Source: Pseudomonas sp. RIT288 | Lineage (GTDB): Bacteria > Pseudomonadota > Gammaproteobacteria > Pseudomonadales > Pseudomonadaceae | DNA length: 64,000 nucleotides | Direction of reading: 5' to 3' | NCBI RefSeq assembly: GCF_000631985.1 | Contig: NZ_JFYN01000011.1 | Location: forward strand, 1-64,000 | Shown here: positions 9,652 through 18,580 of the stretch, one piece after another | Layout: each line of letters begins with the position of its first letter | How positions within the stretch are numbered: the stretch's first letter is position 1 | The notes under the pieces: model-generated | The model's input: the letters and a program-made list of their open reading frames with translations, nothing else | Databases searched by the model: none | Told to the model about the DNA's origin: nothing | Made by a program: the position numbers and the translations under genes

Positions 9652-9817
9652 TCCGGCAGGCTCCTGATGGGCGGGGCCGCGATGACTGTGCATGAGCTCA
9701 GGGCTCGACAAATCTTCGTCGCGGCCAGCAGGCATCACTGGTTACGGGGCATCTGCAGCCTGTACGGGATAGGGCGCTTCAGGCATGCGGATCGAAAGTG
9801 TGGATTGATGTTTTGCA

Positions 9818-9833
9818 GTTTTGTATACAAAAC
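9818..9833. promoter_or_regulatory. perfect palindrome, probable GntR (FCD) operator
   Basis: GTTTTGTATACAAAAC is a perfect 16-base palindrome with the core TTGT-AT-ACAA. This fits the TnGT-Nx-ACnA pattern bound by FadR/FCD-type GntR regulators. It lies upstream of the NCS1 permease and is its likely operator. Confidence 0.6.
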
Positions 9834-10116
9834 ATGTATGCACTAAAGCCAGATCTGTGCCAATCAGCGATCTATGCAGCGCTGCGCTCATTTCGAAAAG
9901 TTATCGATGAGCGCTAACTGTTTGAAAAAATGGGGTTATAAATTGACCGATTGAACAGGTATTTATTTTTGCGGGGGATTTTGCGCAGATGGCAAAGCGC
10001 AGGGGAGTTCAGCAGGGATGTAACTTTTCAGGGCGCGAAAACAAAAAGTGCACACATAAATGGCACCGATGGTGACGTTCGTGTGTACACATTTTTAAGG
10101 TCGCGCAGGTGAAAAA
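9834..10116. other. intergenic, no gene seen
   Basis: This AT-richer stretch lies between the permease promoter region and cysH. I see no coding frame. A loose inverted pair (GTGCACAC at about 10049 and GTGTACAC at about 10082) is too imperfect to call. Confidence 0.5.
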
Positions 10117-10206
10117 TGTGGGAGCGAGCCTGCTCGCGAATGCGTTGGATCAGTCAACGAAGATGTCGACTGAGACTATGCATTCGCGAGCAGGCTCGCT
10201 CCCACA
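10117..10206. repeat. REP doublet, family A
   Basis: Inverted copies of the GAGCCTGCTCGCGAA family are separated by about 42 bases, and the pairing extends inward through GAATGC/GCATTC. It lies just downstream of cysH. Confidence 0.9.
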
Positions 10207-10229
10207 GGGGATGTCGCTGGAATTGGAGA

Positions 10230-10964
10230 TCAGGTCTTGCTGATGATATTCCCCGCATGCAGCCCGCACTCTTTCTGCGTCGCTTCTTCCCACCACCAGC
10301 GGCCTTCGCGTTCGTGCTGGTTCGGCAGCACCGGGCGGGTGCACGGTTCGCAGCCGATGCTGATGAAGCCGCGTTCATGCAGGCTGTTGTACGGCAGTTC
10401 GAGCATGCGGATGTAGCCCCAGATCTCTTCGCTGGTCATCTGCGCCAGCGGGTTGAACTTGTACAGGGTGCGCTCGGGCGTGGAGAACGCGGTGTCGATC
10501 TCCAGCACCGCCACGGCGCTGCGGGTGCCCGGGCTCTGGTCGCGGCGCTGGCCGGTGGCCCAGGCTTTGACGCCGGACAGTTTGCGGCGCAGTGGTTCGA
10601 TCTTGCGGATGCCGCAGCATTCGCCATGGCCGTCCTTGTAGAAACTGAACAAGCCTTTTTCCTTCACGAACGGTTCCAGTTTCGTGTAGTCCGGCGACAC
10701 CAGTTCGATATCGATCTTGTAGTGCTCGCGCACCTGATCGATGAAGCGATAGGTTTCCGGATGCAAGCGGCCGGTGTCGAGGCTGAACACCTTGACGTTC
10801 TTGTTCAGCTTCCAGGCCATGTCCACCAGCACCACATCCTCGGCGCCGCTGAAAGATATCCACAGCTCGTCACCGAACTCGGCGAACGCGAGTTTCAGGA
10901 TGTCCTGGGCGGATTTGTTGGCATAGGTCGTGGCGAGTTCCACGACATCGAACGTTGGGCTCAT
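10230..10964 (-). CDS. cysH: assimilatory APS reductase (CysH)
   Basis: A 244-residue thioredoxin-dependent reductase that converts activated sulfate to sulfite for cysteine synthesis. The PP-loop-like SFSGAED (37-43), the substrate motif [10 protein letters not shown] (63-72) and the C-terminal catalytic ECGLH (Cys233) are present. Cys116-Cys117 and Cys205/Cys208 form the CC...CxxC set that holds a [4Fe-4S] cluster. That identifies the adenylylsulfate (APS) reductase branch rather than the PAPS enzyme of enteric bacteria. It is divergent from thrH; this order is typical of Pseudomonas. Confidence 0.95.
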   Translation of the reverse strand: MSPTFDVVELATTYANKSAQDILKLAFAEFGDELWISFSGAEDVVLVDMAWKLNKNVKVFSLDTGRLHPETYRFIDQVREHYKIDIELVSPDYTKLEPFVKEKGLFSFYKDGHGECCGIRKIEPLRRKLSGVKAWATGQRRDQSPGTRSAVAVLEIDTAFSTPERTLYKFNPLAQMTSEEIWGYIRMLELPYNSLHERGFISIGCEPCTRPVLPNQHEREGRWWWEEATQKECGLHAGNIISKT

Positions 10965-11127
10965 CAGGGCGGCTTCCTACAGGTCGGTGGCGCTGGGCGC
11001 TCTATATGGCGGCGATGTTAACAAAAAGCGGCGGGATAGGGGGCGTCCGCTGCGTTGCGCGGTCGCGGGGGAGTCGCTAGAGTTCGGGCTCGCTCGACTC
11101 AATAATCACTACAAACGGGAGTGTCTT

Positions 11128-11745
11128 GTGGAAATTGCTTGCCTGGATCTTGAAGGGGTACTGGTGCCGGAAATCTGGATCGCCTTCGCTGAAAAAACCG
11201 GAATCGAATCCCTCAAGGCCACCACCCGGGACATTCCCGATTACGACGTGTTGATGCAGCAGCGCCTGCGCATCCTCGACGAGCACGGCCTGAAGCTCTC
11301 GGACATTCAGGAAGTGATTGCCACGCTCAAGCCGCTGGATGGGGCGGTGGAGTTCGTCGACTGGTTGCGCGAGCGCTTCCAGGTGGTGATCCTCTCGGAC
11401 ACTTTCTACGAGTTCTCCCAGCCGCTGATGCGTCAGCTGGGCTTTCCGACCTTGCTCTGCCATCGCCTGATCACTGACGACAGCGGGCGGGTGACCAGCT
11501 ATCAACTGCGCCAGAAAGATCCCAAGCGTCAGTCGGTGCTGGCGTTCAAAAGCCTGTACTACCGGGTGATTGCGGCCGGTGATTCGTATAACGACACGAG
11601 CATGCTCGGCGAGGCGGACGCGGGGATTCTGTTCCATGCGCCGGACAACGTGATTCGCGAGTTCCCGCAGTTCCCTGCGGTGCATACGTTTGCCGAGTTG
11701 AAGCAGGAATTCCTCAAGGCCTCGAACCGCGACCTGTCCCAGTAA
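11128..11745 (+). CDS. thrH: ThrH, phosphoserine phosphatase / homoserine phosphotransferase
   Basis: A 205-residue HAD-family enzyme. The nucleophile motif DLEG lies at residues 7-10 (Asp7, Glu9), ILSDTFYEF is the motif II region and GDSYND is motif IV. In Pseudomonas, ThrH acts as a phosphoserine phosphatase and can transfer the phosphate to homoserine, linking serine and threonine synthesis. The start is GTG at 11128, preceded by GGGAG six bases away; the longer upstream frame overlaps the cysH promoter and is not used. The length equals that of the known family. Confidence 0.92.
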   Translation: MEIACLDLEGVLVPEIWIAFAEKTGIESLKATTRDIPDYDVLMQQRLRILDEHGLKLSDIQEVIATLKPLDGAVEFVDWLRERFQVVILSDTFYEFSQPLMRQLGFPTLLCHRLITDDSGRVTSYQLRQKDPKRQSVLAFKSLYYRVIAAGDSYNDTSMLGEADAGILFHAPDNVIREFPQFPAVHTFAELKQEFLKASNRDLSQ

Positions 11746-11753
11746 ACCCGATT

Positions 11754-11843
11754 CCTGTAGGAGCTGCCGCAGGCTGCGATCTTTTGATTTTGATTTTTTA
11801 AAACAGGATCAAAAGATCGCAACCTGCGGCAGCTCCTACAGGG
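11754..11843. repeat. REP doublet, family B (GTAGGAGCTGCCG type)
   Basis: Two inverted copies of the GTAGGAGCTGCCGNAGGC family pair across a short AT-rich loop. It lies between convergent thrH and pabB and may also act as a transcription barrier. Confidence 0.9.
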
Positions 11844-11853
11844 GTTGTGTCAT

Positions 11854-13197
11854 TCAGAGGCTTTGCAGGGTATCGAGCAGGACTTTGACCTTGGTAATCG
11901 ACTCCTGATACTCCGCCTGCCAGCCCGAATCAGCAACGATCCCGCCACCACCCCAGCAGCACACCTGCCCATCCTTGACCAACAGACTGCGAATCGCGAT
12001 GGAGCTGTCCATCTCGCCGCGTACGTCCAGGTACAGCAACGAACCGCAATACAAACCGCGCCGGGTCGGCTCCAGCTCGTCGATGATCTGCATCGCACGG
12101 ATCTTCGGTGCGCCGGTGATCGAGCCACCGGGGAAGCTGCCGGCGATCAAATCCAGTGCGTCGCGGTCATCCGCCAGTTCACCGGTCACGCTGCTGACCA
12201 GGTGATGCACGTTGGGATAGCTTTCCAGGCTGAACAGCTCCGGCACCCGCACCGAGCCGATGCGGCAGGTGCGGCCGAGGTCGTTGCGCAGCAGGTCGAC
12301 GATCATCAGGTTCTCGGCGCGATCCTTGGGGCTGGCCAGCAGTTCGGCGGCGTTGGCGGCGTCTTCGACAGGCGTCAGGCCGCGCGGGCGGGTGCCTTTG
12401 ATCGGGCGGGTTTCCACCTGGCGCTGGCTGACTTTGACGAAACGCTCCGGCGACAGGCTCAACACCGCGTCGCCGTCGGGCAGGCTCTGGAAGCCGGAAA
12501 ACGGCGTCGGGCAGGCCTCGCGCAACGCGCAATAGGCCAGCCACGGATCGCCCTGACACGGTGCGCGGAAACGCTGGGCGAAGTTGACTTGATAGCAGTC
12601 GCCGGCCTGGATGTATTGATGAATGCGTTCCAGCGCCCGGCGATAGTCATCGGCCGACAGATCGGCAGTCATCGGCGTGTCCAACTTGAACGGCGTCAGC
12701 GTCACTGAAGTCGGTTGGCTGAACAGCGTGATCAGCCGTTGCCGCTCGCTGTCGGCCAATGACGGGTGAAATACCAATTGGCTGGTGGCGGTCTGGTGAT
12801 CACTGATCAGCGCCCAGTCGTACAGACCGAACCGCGCGTCGGGCAAATGCAGATCGTCCCGGGCCTGGCTCGGCAGGTGTTCCAGATGCCGGCCAAAGTC
12901 GTAGCTCAGATAGCCGATCAGGCCGCCGGCGAATGGCAGGTCATATTCGGCAGGCAACTGCGCTTCGCCCAGACGGGTCAGATTATCGCGCAGGCGTTGC
13001 AGGAAAACGCTGCCGCTTTCGTCGGGCAACACCGCCAGTTGTTCCAGCGGCCAGGCGCTGAGCAGGTCATAACGGCCACGGTCAGCGCTCGGCCGGCCAC
13101 TGTCGAGCAGCACGGCGCCGGGCGCATGGCGGATGGCCGCGAAGTAGTCGGCGGGGTTGGCGCGGTAGGGTAGCGGGTGTACAGAACAGGTCAACAT
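11854..13197 (-). CDS. pabB: aminodeoxychorismate synthase component I (PabB)
   Basis: A 447-residue chorismate-binding enzyme that aminates chorismate to aminodeoxychorismate for folate synthesis, working with a PabA glutaminase encoded elsewhere. The chorismate-binding domain fills the C-terminal half, with SLSPERF, RPIKGTRPRG, AENLMIVDLLRNDLGR and PGGSITGAPK. The N-terminal part is the usual anthranilate-synthase-I-like domain. The catalytic signature is PIKGTRPRG, as expected of PabB rather than TrpE. It is convergent with thrH. Confidence 0.93.
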   Translation of the reverse strand: MLTCSVHPLPYRANPADYFAAIRHAPGAVLLDSGRPSADRGRYDLLSAWPLEQLAVLPDESGSVFLQRLRDNLTRLGEAQLPAEYDLPFAGGLIGYLSYDFGRHLEHLPSQARDDLHLPDARFGLYDWALISDHQTATSQLVFHPSLADSERQRLITLFSQPTSVTLTPFKLDTPMTADLSADDYRRALERIHQYIQAGDCYQVNFAQRFRAPCQGDPWLAYCALREACPTPFSGFQSLPDGDAVLSLSPERFVKVSQRQVETRPIKGTRPRGLTPVEDAANAAELLASPKDRAENLMIVDLLRNDLGRTCRIGSVRVPELFSLESYPNVHHLVSSVTGELADDRDALDLIAGSFPGGSITGAPKIRAMQIIDELEPTRRGLYCGSLLYLDVRGEMDSSIAIRSLLVKDGQVCCWGGGGIVADSGWQAEYQESITKVKVLLDTLQSL

Positions 13198-13323
13198 GGG
13201 CGGGGCAGATCGGCCATCGAGGCGGGGTGGGGATTGTAGTCCTCTGCGGGAGTTGCTCCTAGAGGGGATGTCGGGGATGAGCAGATTGGGGGCAGCGTTG
13301 AAACATGCGGTGACCGGAAGTCC

Positions 13324-13394
13324 GCCTTCGCGAGCAGGCTCGCTCCCACATTGGAACGCATTTTCCTGTAGGAGCGAGCCTGTTCGCGAAGGCC
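13324..13394. repeat. REP doublet, family A
   Basis: Inverted copies GCCTTCGCGAGCAGGCTC and GAGCCTGTTCGCGAAGGC are separated by a short spacer. It lies in the 213-base spacer between the ATP-grasp gene end and the pabB start. Confidence 0.9.
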
Positions 13395-13410
13395 GCGACT
13401 CGGTGTGGGA

Positions 13411-14397
13411 TCAGCCCTCGACCGCCGGAATATGCCCAAACATCTCCTGAGTAAACGCCACCCGTTCCTCGACCGACTCGGTCACCCCACGCGCCTTCAG
13501 GTCTTCCAGATGCGCCTCGACCGCGTGCGTACGCAGGGTCAGCCCGCAGTCGTTGGCAATCTGGATATTCAGCCCCGGCCGCGCATTCAGCTCGAGAATC
13601 AGCGGGCCTTTCTCCTGATCCAGCACCATGTCCACACCGATGTAGCCCAGGCCGCACAGCTCATAGCAACCAGCGGCGAGTTTCATGAAACCGTCCCAGT
13701 AGGGCAGTTGCACGCCGTCCACCGCGTTGGTGGTGTCGGGGTGTTTGTTGATGATGTTGTTCAGCCAGGTGCCGCGCAGGGTCAGGCCGGTGGCGAGGTC
13801 GACACCGACACCGATGGCACCCTGGTGCAGGTTGGCCTTGCCGCCGGACTGACGGGTCGGCAGGCGCAACATCGCCATCACCGGATAGCCCATCAGCACG
13901 ATGATGCGGATGTCCGGCACGCCTTCGTAGCTGATGCTTTTGAAGATCTGGTCCGGGGTCACCCGGTACTCGATCAGTGCGCGGTCGCGGTGGCCGCCCA
14001 GCGAATACAGACCGGTGAGAATGCTCGAGATGTGGTGCTCGAGTTCTTCGTGGGCGAGGATCTTGCCCGAGACCGTACGGTAGCGGCCCTCGAAGCGGTC
14101 GGCGATCACAATGATGCCGTCACCGCCGGCGCCCTGGGCCGGTTTGATCACGAAGTCGTTACGCCCGCCGATGATCGCGTCGAGCTTGTCGATTTCCTTC
14201 TCCGTGGAGATCACGCCGTACAGTTCCGGCACGTGAATGCCGGCAGCGATGGCGCGCTCCTTGGTGATGATCTTGTCATCGACGATCGGGTACAGGCTGC
14301 GCTTGTTGTACTTGAGCACGTAGTCGGCGTTACGCCGATTGATGCCCATGATGCCCCGCGCCTCCAGAGCTTTCCAGGTCTTCCAGAAACCGAACAT
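13411..14397 (-). CDS. RimK-like ATP-grasp alpha-L-glutamate ligase-like protein
   Basis: A 328-residue ATP-grasp enzyme, the last gene of a three-gene operon. NDFVIKPAQGAGGDGI is the ATP-binding lysine/glycine loop. VDMVLDQEKGPLILELNARPG holds the metal-binding Glu and Asn of ATP-grasp ligases. Family members join an amino acid to a carboxylate by ATP-driven amide formation. The real substrate is unknown. Its start overlaps the stop of the 7TM gene (TGATG), so the two are translationally coupled. The partners suggest making or breaking peptide bonds in the cell envelope. Confidence 0.85.
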   Translation of the reverse strand: MFGFWKTWKALEARGIMGINRRNADYVLKYNKRSLYPIVDDKIITKERAIAAGIHVPELYGVISTEKEIDKLDAIIGGRNDFVIKPAQGAGGDGIIVIADRFEGRYRTVSGKILAHEELEHHISSILTGLYSLGGHRDRALIEYRVTPDQIFKSISYEGVPDIRIIVLMGYPVMAMLRLPTRQSGGKANLHQGAIGVGVDLATGLTLRGTWLNNIINKHPDTTNAVDGVQLPYWDGFMKLAAGCYELCGLGYIGVDMVLDQEKGPLILELNARPGLNIQIANDCGLTLRTHAVEAHLEDLKARGVTESVEERVAFTQEMFGHIPAVEG

Positions 14398-15932
14398 CAG
14401 GCGTCAGCCTTCTTCAGGAAAGCCTTGAAACGCACCAGCTCGGTCAGGCGGTAGCCGCGATAACGCCCCATCGCCAGCATGAAACCGACCAGAATCAGCA
14501 GGATCGCCGGGAAGGTGAACACGAAGTACACCAGTTCCGGCACGGTCATGATCAGGTGTGCCAGCGAGGCGGCGAACAGGGTGCCGATCGCCACTTTCAT
14601 GGCATGGCTGGCGCCGCGTTCTTCCCAGGTGATCGACAGGCGTTCGATGGTCATGGTCAGAATCACCATCGGGAACAGCGCCACCGACAGACCGCGCTCC
14701 AGACCAAGCTTGTGACTGAACAGGCTGATGGCGGCAATCAGCACCACCACGAAGGTCAACACCACCGACAGACGCGGCAGCATCTGCAGCTTCAGGTGTT
14801 CCAGGTACGAACGTAACGACAGGCCCAGCGCGGTGATCACGGTAAACAGCAGGATGCCGAAGCCCAGTTGCGTTTCGCGGAAGGCCAGGGCGATCAGTAC
14901 CGGGGTAAAGGTCCCGAGGGTCTGCAAGCCGATCAGGTTGCGCAGGATCAGGATCACCAGCACCCCGATCGGGATCATTACCATGATCATGAACGTCTGC
15001 TGGGTCTGCAGCGGCAGGCCGTAGAGCGAGTATTCGAGGAAGTTGGCGTCGGTGTTTTCGTCGGTCAGCTTGGCCAGACGAATCGCGTTCATCTCGCTGT
15101 TGTTCAGGCTGAAGGTCACGTTGGCTTTTTTCGCGCCCTCGATGGTGATCAGGTTCTCATCACCGGTCCACCACAGTAGACGGTCGGTCGGCAGGCCTTG
15201 CTCGCCGGTTTCCGGGTTGAAGTACAGCCAGTCGTTGCCATTGAAGCTGCGCAGCCACAGCTCCGGGGTTTGCGGCTGGTCGGCGACGAGGCGGATGGTG
15301 TGGACTTTTTCCACCGGCACGTGGGCGATGGACAGCAGCAGTTCGACGATCTTCGCCTTGTGCGGCGTCGACGGGTCGCCTGCCAGCAGCAGTTTGACGT
15401 TGTCGTCGTTGGCGTTGTTGACGCGTTTGATCGCTTCGCCGATGAAGGTTTCGACGTCGGCCGAGTGCTGGCGGATCGGCGCGAGCAGGGCTTCGGCGGC
15501 GATTTTTTCCGGGCCTTCGATGGCAATGCTGTCGCGGAAGGTCGGGCCTTTGATCTTGGATTTTTCCGCGGTGTAGCGTTTGGTCAGCACCAGGCGGTAA
15601 TAAAGGGTCTGGTTGCCCTTGGCCCGGCGCGCCGACCAGGTGACCTTGCGGTTGCCGTCGACGCGGTTGACCGCCACACCGTAGTTATTGGAGATAAAGC
15701 TTTCGTTGAGGCTGACGTAATCGCGGCTCAGCGGCGGCACGAACATCTGGACTTTCACCGGATCCTTGGTGCTGGCGACGAACTCGACTTTGGCGTCGAT
15801 GTTCCACAGGTCGTCGGTGGCGTCTTCGGTCACCGGGATGCCGAGCACGAAAATCTGATAGGCCGTAACCGAAACGCCCAGGAGCACCAGAATGGTGATC
15901 AGGATTTTCAGGTGGAAGGTTAGAGAACGCAT
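14397..15932 (-). CDS. inactive transglutaminase-fold protein with seven-TM domain
   Basis: A 511-residue membrane protein. One N-terminal membrane segment (about residues 7-29) precedes a periplasmic domain of about 280 residues, then a seven-helix membrane domain starting near residue 310 (FMIMVMIPIGVLVILILRNL). It matches the inactive-transglutaminase/7TM families described together with ATP-grasp ligases and retropepsin-like proteases. The transglutaminase part is thought to bind, not cut, peptides. Five bases separate it from the upstream protease gene. Function in the cell is undetermined. Confidence 0.85.
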   Translation of the reverse strand: MRSLTFHLKILITILVLLGVSVTAYQIFVLGIPVTEDATDDLWNIDAKVEFVASTKDPVKVQMFVPPLSRDYVSLNESFISNNYGVAVNRVDGNRKVTWSARRAKGNQTLYYRLVLTKRYTAEKSKIKGPTFRDSIAIEGPEKIAAEALLAPIRQHSADVETFIGEAIKRVNNANDDNVKLLLAGDPSTPHKAKIVELLLSIAHVPVEKVHTIRLVADQPQTPELWLRSFNGNDWLYFNPETGEQGLPTDRLLWWTGDENLITIEGAKKANVTFSLNNSEMNAIRLAKLTDENTDANFLEYSLYGLPLQTQQTFMIMVMIPIGVLVILILRNLIGLQTLGTFTPVLIALAFRETQLGFGILLFTVITALGLSLRSYLEHLKLQMLPRLSVVLTFVVVLIAAISLFSHKLGLERGLSVALFPMVILTMTIERLSITWEERGASHAMKVAIGTLFAASLAHLIMTVPELVYFVFTFPAILLILVGFMLAMGRYRGYRLTELVRFKAFLKKADA

Positions 15933-15937
15933 GGAAA

Positions 15938-16474
15938 TTACTCGGCGGTATGAGCGGCGATGGTGCAGGCGGGTTTGCCGGCAGCGTATTTAAGACTGGG
16001 GTCGACCAGCGCGTCGAAGCGTTTCAAGGCTTCGGAGCCGATCAAAAGCGGATATTGGAACGCACTTCGGTCGGTCAGGTTCACTTCGATGCTGCGCAGC
16101 GCCGTGCCCATGCAGATATCCAGCTCGATCACCGGGCGCGCAGTGTACTTTTTACCTTCTTCCGGGTCGTAGTCGCCGGCGCGGCGCTTGATCTTGCTGA
16201 CCCGGGCCAGCGGCCTTTCGATCGGGTGCGAATGCGCAGCGTCGATCGCCAGGTAGAAACGCACCCAGGACTCGCCGTTGCGTTTGAAGCGTTTGATGTC
16301 GCGGGCACTCAGCGAGGCGGTTTTGGCGCCAGTGTCGAGTTTGGCCGCGACCTGCAGATTGATGCCGTCAAGCGATGCATATTCGTTGAGGCCGTACACG
16401 GTTTTTTCCCCCGCCGCGGCGAGGCCGGGCAGGCAAAACAGCGCAAAAAATGTGGGGAAGGGCTTGAGTCTCAT
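15938..16474 (-). CDS. retropepsin-like (RimB/Zn_protease family) periplasmic protein
   Basis: A 178-residue protein and the first gene of the operon. A signal peptide (FFALFCLPGLAAAG) is followed by AAKLDTGAKTASLSA, whose DTGA is the aspartic-protease catalytic triad of the retropepsin-like family long annotated as 'ATP-dependent zinc protease'. PLLIGSEAL near the C-terminus is the second conserved strand. Related proteins cut poly-glutamate or glutamyl bonds made by RimK-type ligases. The signal peptide places this one in the periplasm, so it may trim products made or exported with the two following genes (inference). Confidence 0.83.
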   Translation of the reverse strand: MRLKPFPTFFALFCLPGLAAAGEKTVYGLNEYASLDGINLQVAAKLDTGAKTASLSARDIKRFKRNGESWVRFYLAIDAAHSHPIERPLARVSKIKRRAGDYDPEEGKKYTARPVIELDICMGTALRSIEVNLTDRSAFQYPLLIGSEALKRFDALVDPSLKYAAGKPACTIAAHTAE

Positions 16475-16641
16475 AAATCCTGGTGCGCAGCGTTCCGTTT
16501 TCGGTTCAGGTTCCTGGCAATACTGCGCAATCCCCTTCGTGTGCCTATCAGCTTTTTATGACAAGCCGTACAAATGGCCAGCAAATGCGGGCGGCATTCT
16601 AGCACGGTGGTTTTATGGCGCCAGCGCTGGGGCCGGTCTAT

Positions 16642-16730
16642 AAAAGATCAAAAGATCGCAGCCTGCGGCAGCTCCTACAGGGGGTACGCGAATCCAATGT
16701 AGGAGCTGCCGAAGGCTGCGATCTTTTCGG
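16642..16730. repeat. REP doublet, family B
   Basis: Inverted copies of AAGATCGCAGCCTGCGGCAG and CTGCCGAAGGCTGCGATCTT lie between the divergent protease and prp regulator genes. Confidence 0.9.
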
Positions 16731-16741
16731 CTTATTAGACG

Positions 16742-16753
16742 ATTGTCGACAAT
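16742..16753. promoter_or_regulatory. upstream operator for the prp GntR regulator
   Basis: ATTGTCGACAAT is a perfect 12-base palindrome with core TTGT-CG-ACAA. Flanking TAGAC and GTCTA extend it imperfectly. It probably binds the GntR protein encoded just downstream. Confidence 0.65.
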
Positions 16754-16815
16754 GTCTATTTTTCCTTTGACTGATGCGGGCTAATTGACTACTTTTTGCC
16801 GCATTGGATTTAAAG

Positions 16816-16826
16816 GTGTCGACAAT
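16816..16826. promoter_or_regulatory. downstream operator for the prp GntR regulator
   Basis: GTGTCGACAAT repeats the core of the upstream palindrome with one changed end base. It lies between the probable ribosome binding site (AAAGG) and the ATG at 16828. The centres of the two sites are 73 bases apart, close to seven helical turns. Confidence 0.55.
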
Positions 16827-16827
16827 C

Positions 16828-17553
16828 ATGCTGGATCAACTCGATCCCCCGGTCATCAGCGGCGACGATTCCGAGACGCTCTCGGAAAACGTCTTCCGGC
16901 GTATCCAGGCAGCCATCGTCAAAGGCGAGATCGCCCCGGGCAGCAAGATCTCCGAGCCCGAGCTGGCGCGCACCTACGGCATCAGCCGCGGGCCGCTGCG
17001 CGAAGCCATTCATCGGCTTGAAGGCCAGCGCCTGCTGGTGCGCGTACCGCATGTCGGCGCGCGGGTGGTCTCGCTCAGTCACGCCGAATTGCTCGAACTC
17101 TACGAAATTCGCGAATCCCTTGAAGGCATGGCCTGTCGGCTGGCGGCTGAGCGCATGAGCGTCGAAGAAATCGACGAACTGCGCCGGGTGCTGGAAACGC
17201 ACGAGCGCGACGCGGCGTTTCAGGCCGGGGTCGGCTACTACCAGCAGGAAGGCGATTTCGACTTTCATTACCGGATCATCCAGGGCAGCGGCAATCGCAC
17301 CCTGACCCAGATGCTCTGCGGCGAGCTGTATCAACTGGTGCGCATGTACCGCATCCAGTTTTCCACCACGCCCAACCGGCCACGCCAGGCCTTCGCCGAA
17401 CACCACCGGATTCTCGATGCCATCGCCGACCGTGACGGCGAACTCGCGGAATTGTTGATGCGCCGCCACATCGGCGCCTCGAAACGCAACATCGCCCGTC
17501 ATTACCAGGACGGCGCCGACAATAAGACAGCCACTGAACGAGGTGAGTCATGA
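16828..17553 (+). CDS. GntR-family (FCD) regulator of the methylcitrate operon
   Basis: A 241-residue FadR-subfamily regulator: winged helix at about residues 18-80 ([20 protein letters not shown]) and an all-helical FCD ligand domain after it, with metal-site-like histidines (DFHYRI, EHHRIL). Pseudomonas species use such a GntR protein, often called PrpR, to control propionate catabolism; enteric PrpR is an unrelated sigma-54 activator. The ATG at 16828 is chosen over a TTG at 16804 because it gives the normal family N-terminus. Its TGA overlaps the prpB ATG (ATGA), so it is co-translated with the operon and likely represses its own transcription until methylcitrate or a related acid accumulates. 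Confidence 0.88.
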   Translation: MLDQLDPPVISGDDSETLSENVFRRIQAAIVKGEIAPGSKISEPELARTYGISRGPLREAIHRLEGQRLLVRVPHVGARVVSLSHAELLELYEIRESLEGMACRLAAERMSVEEIDELRRVLETHERDAAFQAGVGYYQQEGDFDFHYRIIQGSGNRTLTQMLCGELYQLVRMYRIQFSTTPNRPRQAFAEHHRILDAIADRDGELAELLMRRHIGASKRNIARHYQDGADNKTATERGES

Positions 17554-18443
17554 GTTCCAAGCAGAACACTCCAGGCCAGCGTTTCCGCGATGCGGTCGCC
17601 AGCGAGCATCCTTTGCAGGTGGTCGGCGCGATCAACGCCAACCACGCGCTGCTGGCCAAGCGTGCCGGTTTCAAGGCGATCTACCTGTCCGGTGGCGGGG
17701 TGGCCGCAGGCTCGCTCGGCGTGCCGGACTTGGGTATCACCGGCCTGGATGACGTGCTGACCGACGTGCGGCGCATCACTGACGTCTGCGATCTGCCGCT
17801 GCTGGTGGACGTTGATACTGGTTTCGGCGCCTCGGCGTTCAACGTGGCGCGCACCGTGAAGTCGATGATCAAATTCGGCGCCGCGGCCATTCACATCGAA
17901 GACCAGGTCGGCGCCAAGCGCTGCGGCCACCGTCCGAACAAGGAAATCGTCACCCAGCAGGAAATGGTCGATCGCATCAAGGCCGCGGTCGATGCCCGTA
18001 CCGACGACAGCTTCGTGATCATGGCGCGTACTGACGCGCTGGCGGTTGAAGGTCTGGAATCGGCTCTGGATCGCGCCGCCGCGTGCATCGAGGCCGGCGC
18101 CGACATGATCTTCCCGGAAGCCATCACCGAGCTTGAGATGTACAAGCTGTTCGCCAACCGGGTGAAGGCGCCGATCCTCGCCAACATCACCGAGTTCGGC
18201 TCGACGCCGCTGTACACCACCGAGCAACTGGCCGGCGCCGACGTGTCGCTGGTGCTGTACCCGCTGTCGGCGTTCCGCGCGATGAACAAGGCCGCGGAAA
18301 ACGTCTACACCGCGATCCGTCGCGACGGCACCCAGCAGAATGTCATCGACACCATGCAGACGCGCATGGAGCTTTACGACCGTATCGACTACCACACCTT
18401 CGAGCAGAAGCTCGATGCGTTGTTTGCACAAAAGAAAGGCTGA
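17550..18443 (+). CDS. prpB: 2-methylisocitrate lyase (PrpB)
   Basis: A 297-residue enzyme of the isocitrate lyase/PEP mutase superfamily. It cleaves 2-methylisocitrate to pyruvate and succinate, the last step of the methylcitrate cycle. KRCGH (residues 123-127, catalytic Cys125) and the metal-binding DVDTGFG (87-93) are intact. The start overlaps the regulator's stop codon. It is the first enzyme gene of the prpB-prpC-acnD-prpF-prpD set. Confidence 0.95.
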   Translation: MSSKQNTPGQRFRDAVASEHPLQVVGAINANHALLAKRAGFKAIYLSGGGVAAGSLGVPDLGITGLDDVLTDVRRITDVCDLPLLVDVDTGFGASAFNVARTVKSMIKFGAAAIHIEDQVGAKRCGHRPNKEIVTQQEMVDRIKAAVDARTDDSFVIMARTDALAVEGLESALDRAAACIEAGADMIFPEAITELEMYKLFANRVKAPILANITEFGSTPLYTTEQLAGADVSLVLYPLSAFRAMNKAAENVYTAIRRDGTQQNVIDTMQTRMELYDRIDYHTFEQKLDALFAQKKG

Positions 18444-18454
18444 ACAAGATCCCC

Positions 18455-18543
18455 TGTGGGAGCGAGCCTGCTCGCGAAAGCGGTGAGTCAGGCAATAACA
18501 AAGTGACTGGCACGACGCTTTCGCGAGCAGGCTCGCTCCCACA
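18455..18543. repeat. REP doublet, family A, inside the prp operon
   Basis: Inverted GTGGGAGCGAGCCTGCTCGC copies are separated by about 40 bases. The doublet lies between prpB and prpC, where it would form a hairpin in the operon mRNA. Confidence 0.9.
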
Positions 18544-18580
18544 CGTTTCCCATACAAATTCAAGAAAACTGGAGACAGCA

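Noticed and set aside
10049-10095. Loose inverted pair GTGCACAC / GTGTACAC upstream of the permease
   Set aside because: Arms mismatch and do not resemble a known operator; kept only as a note.
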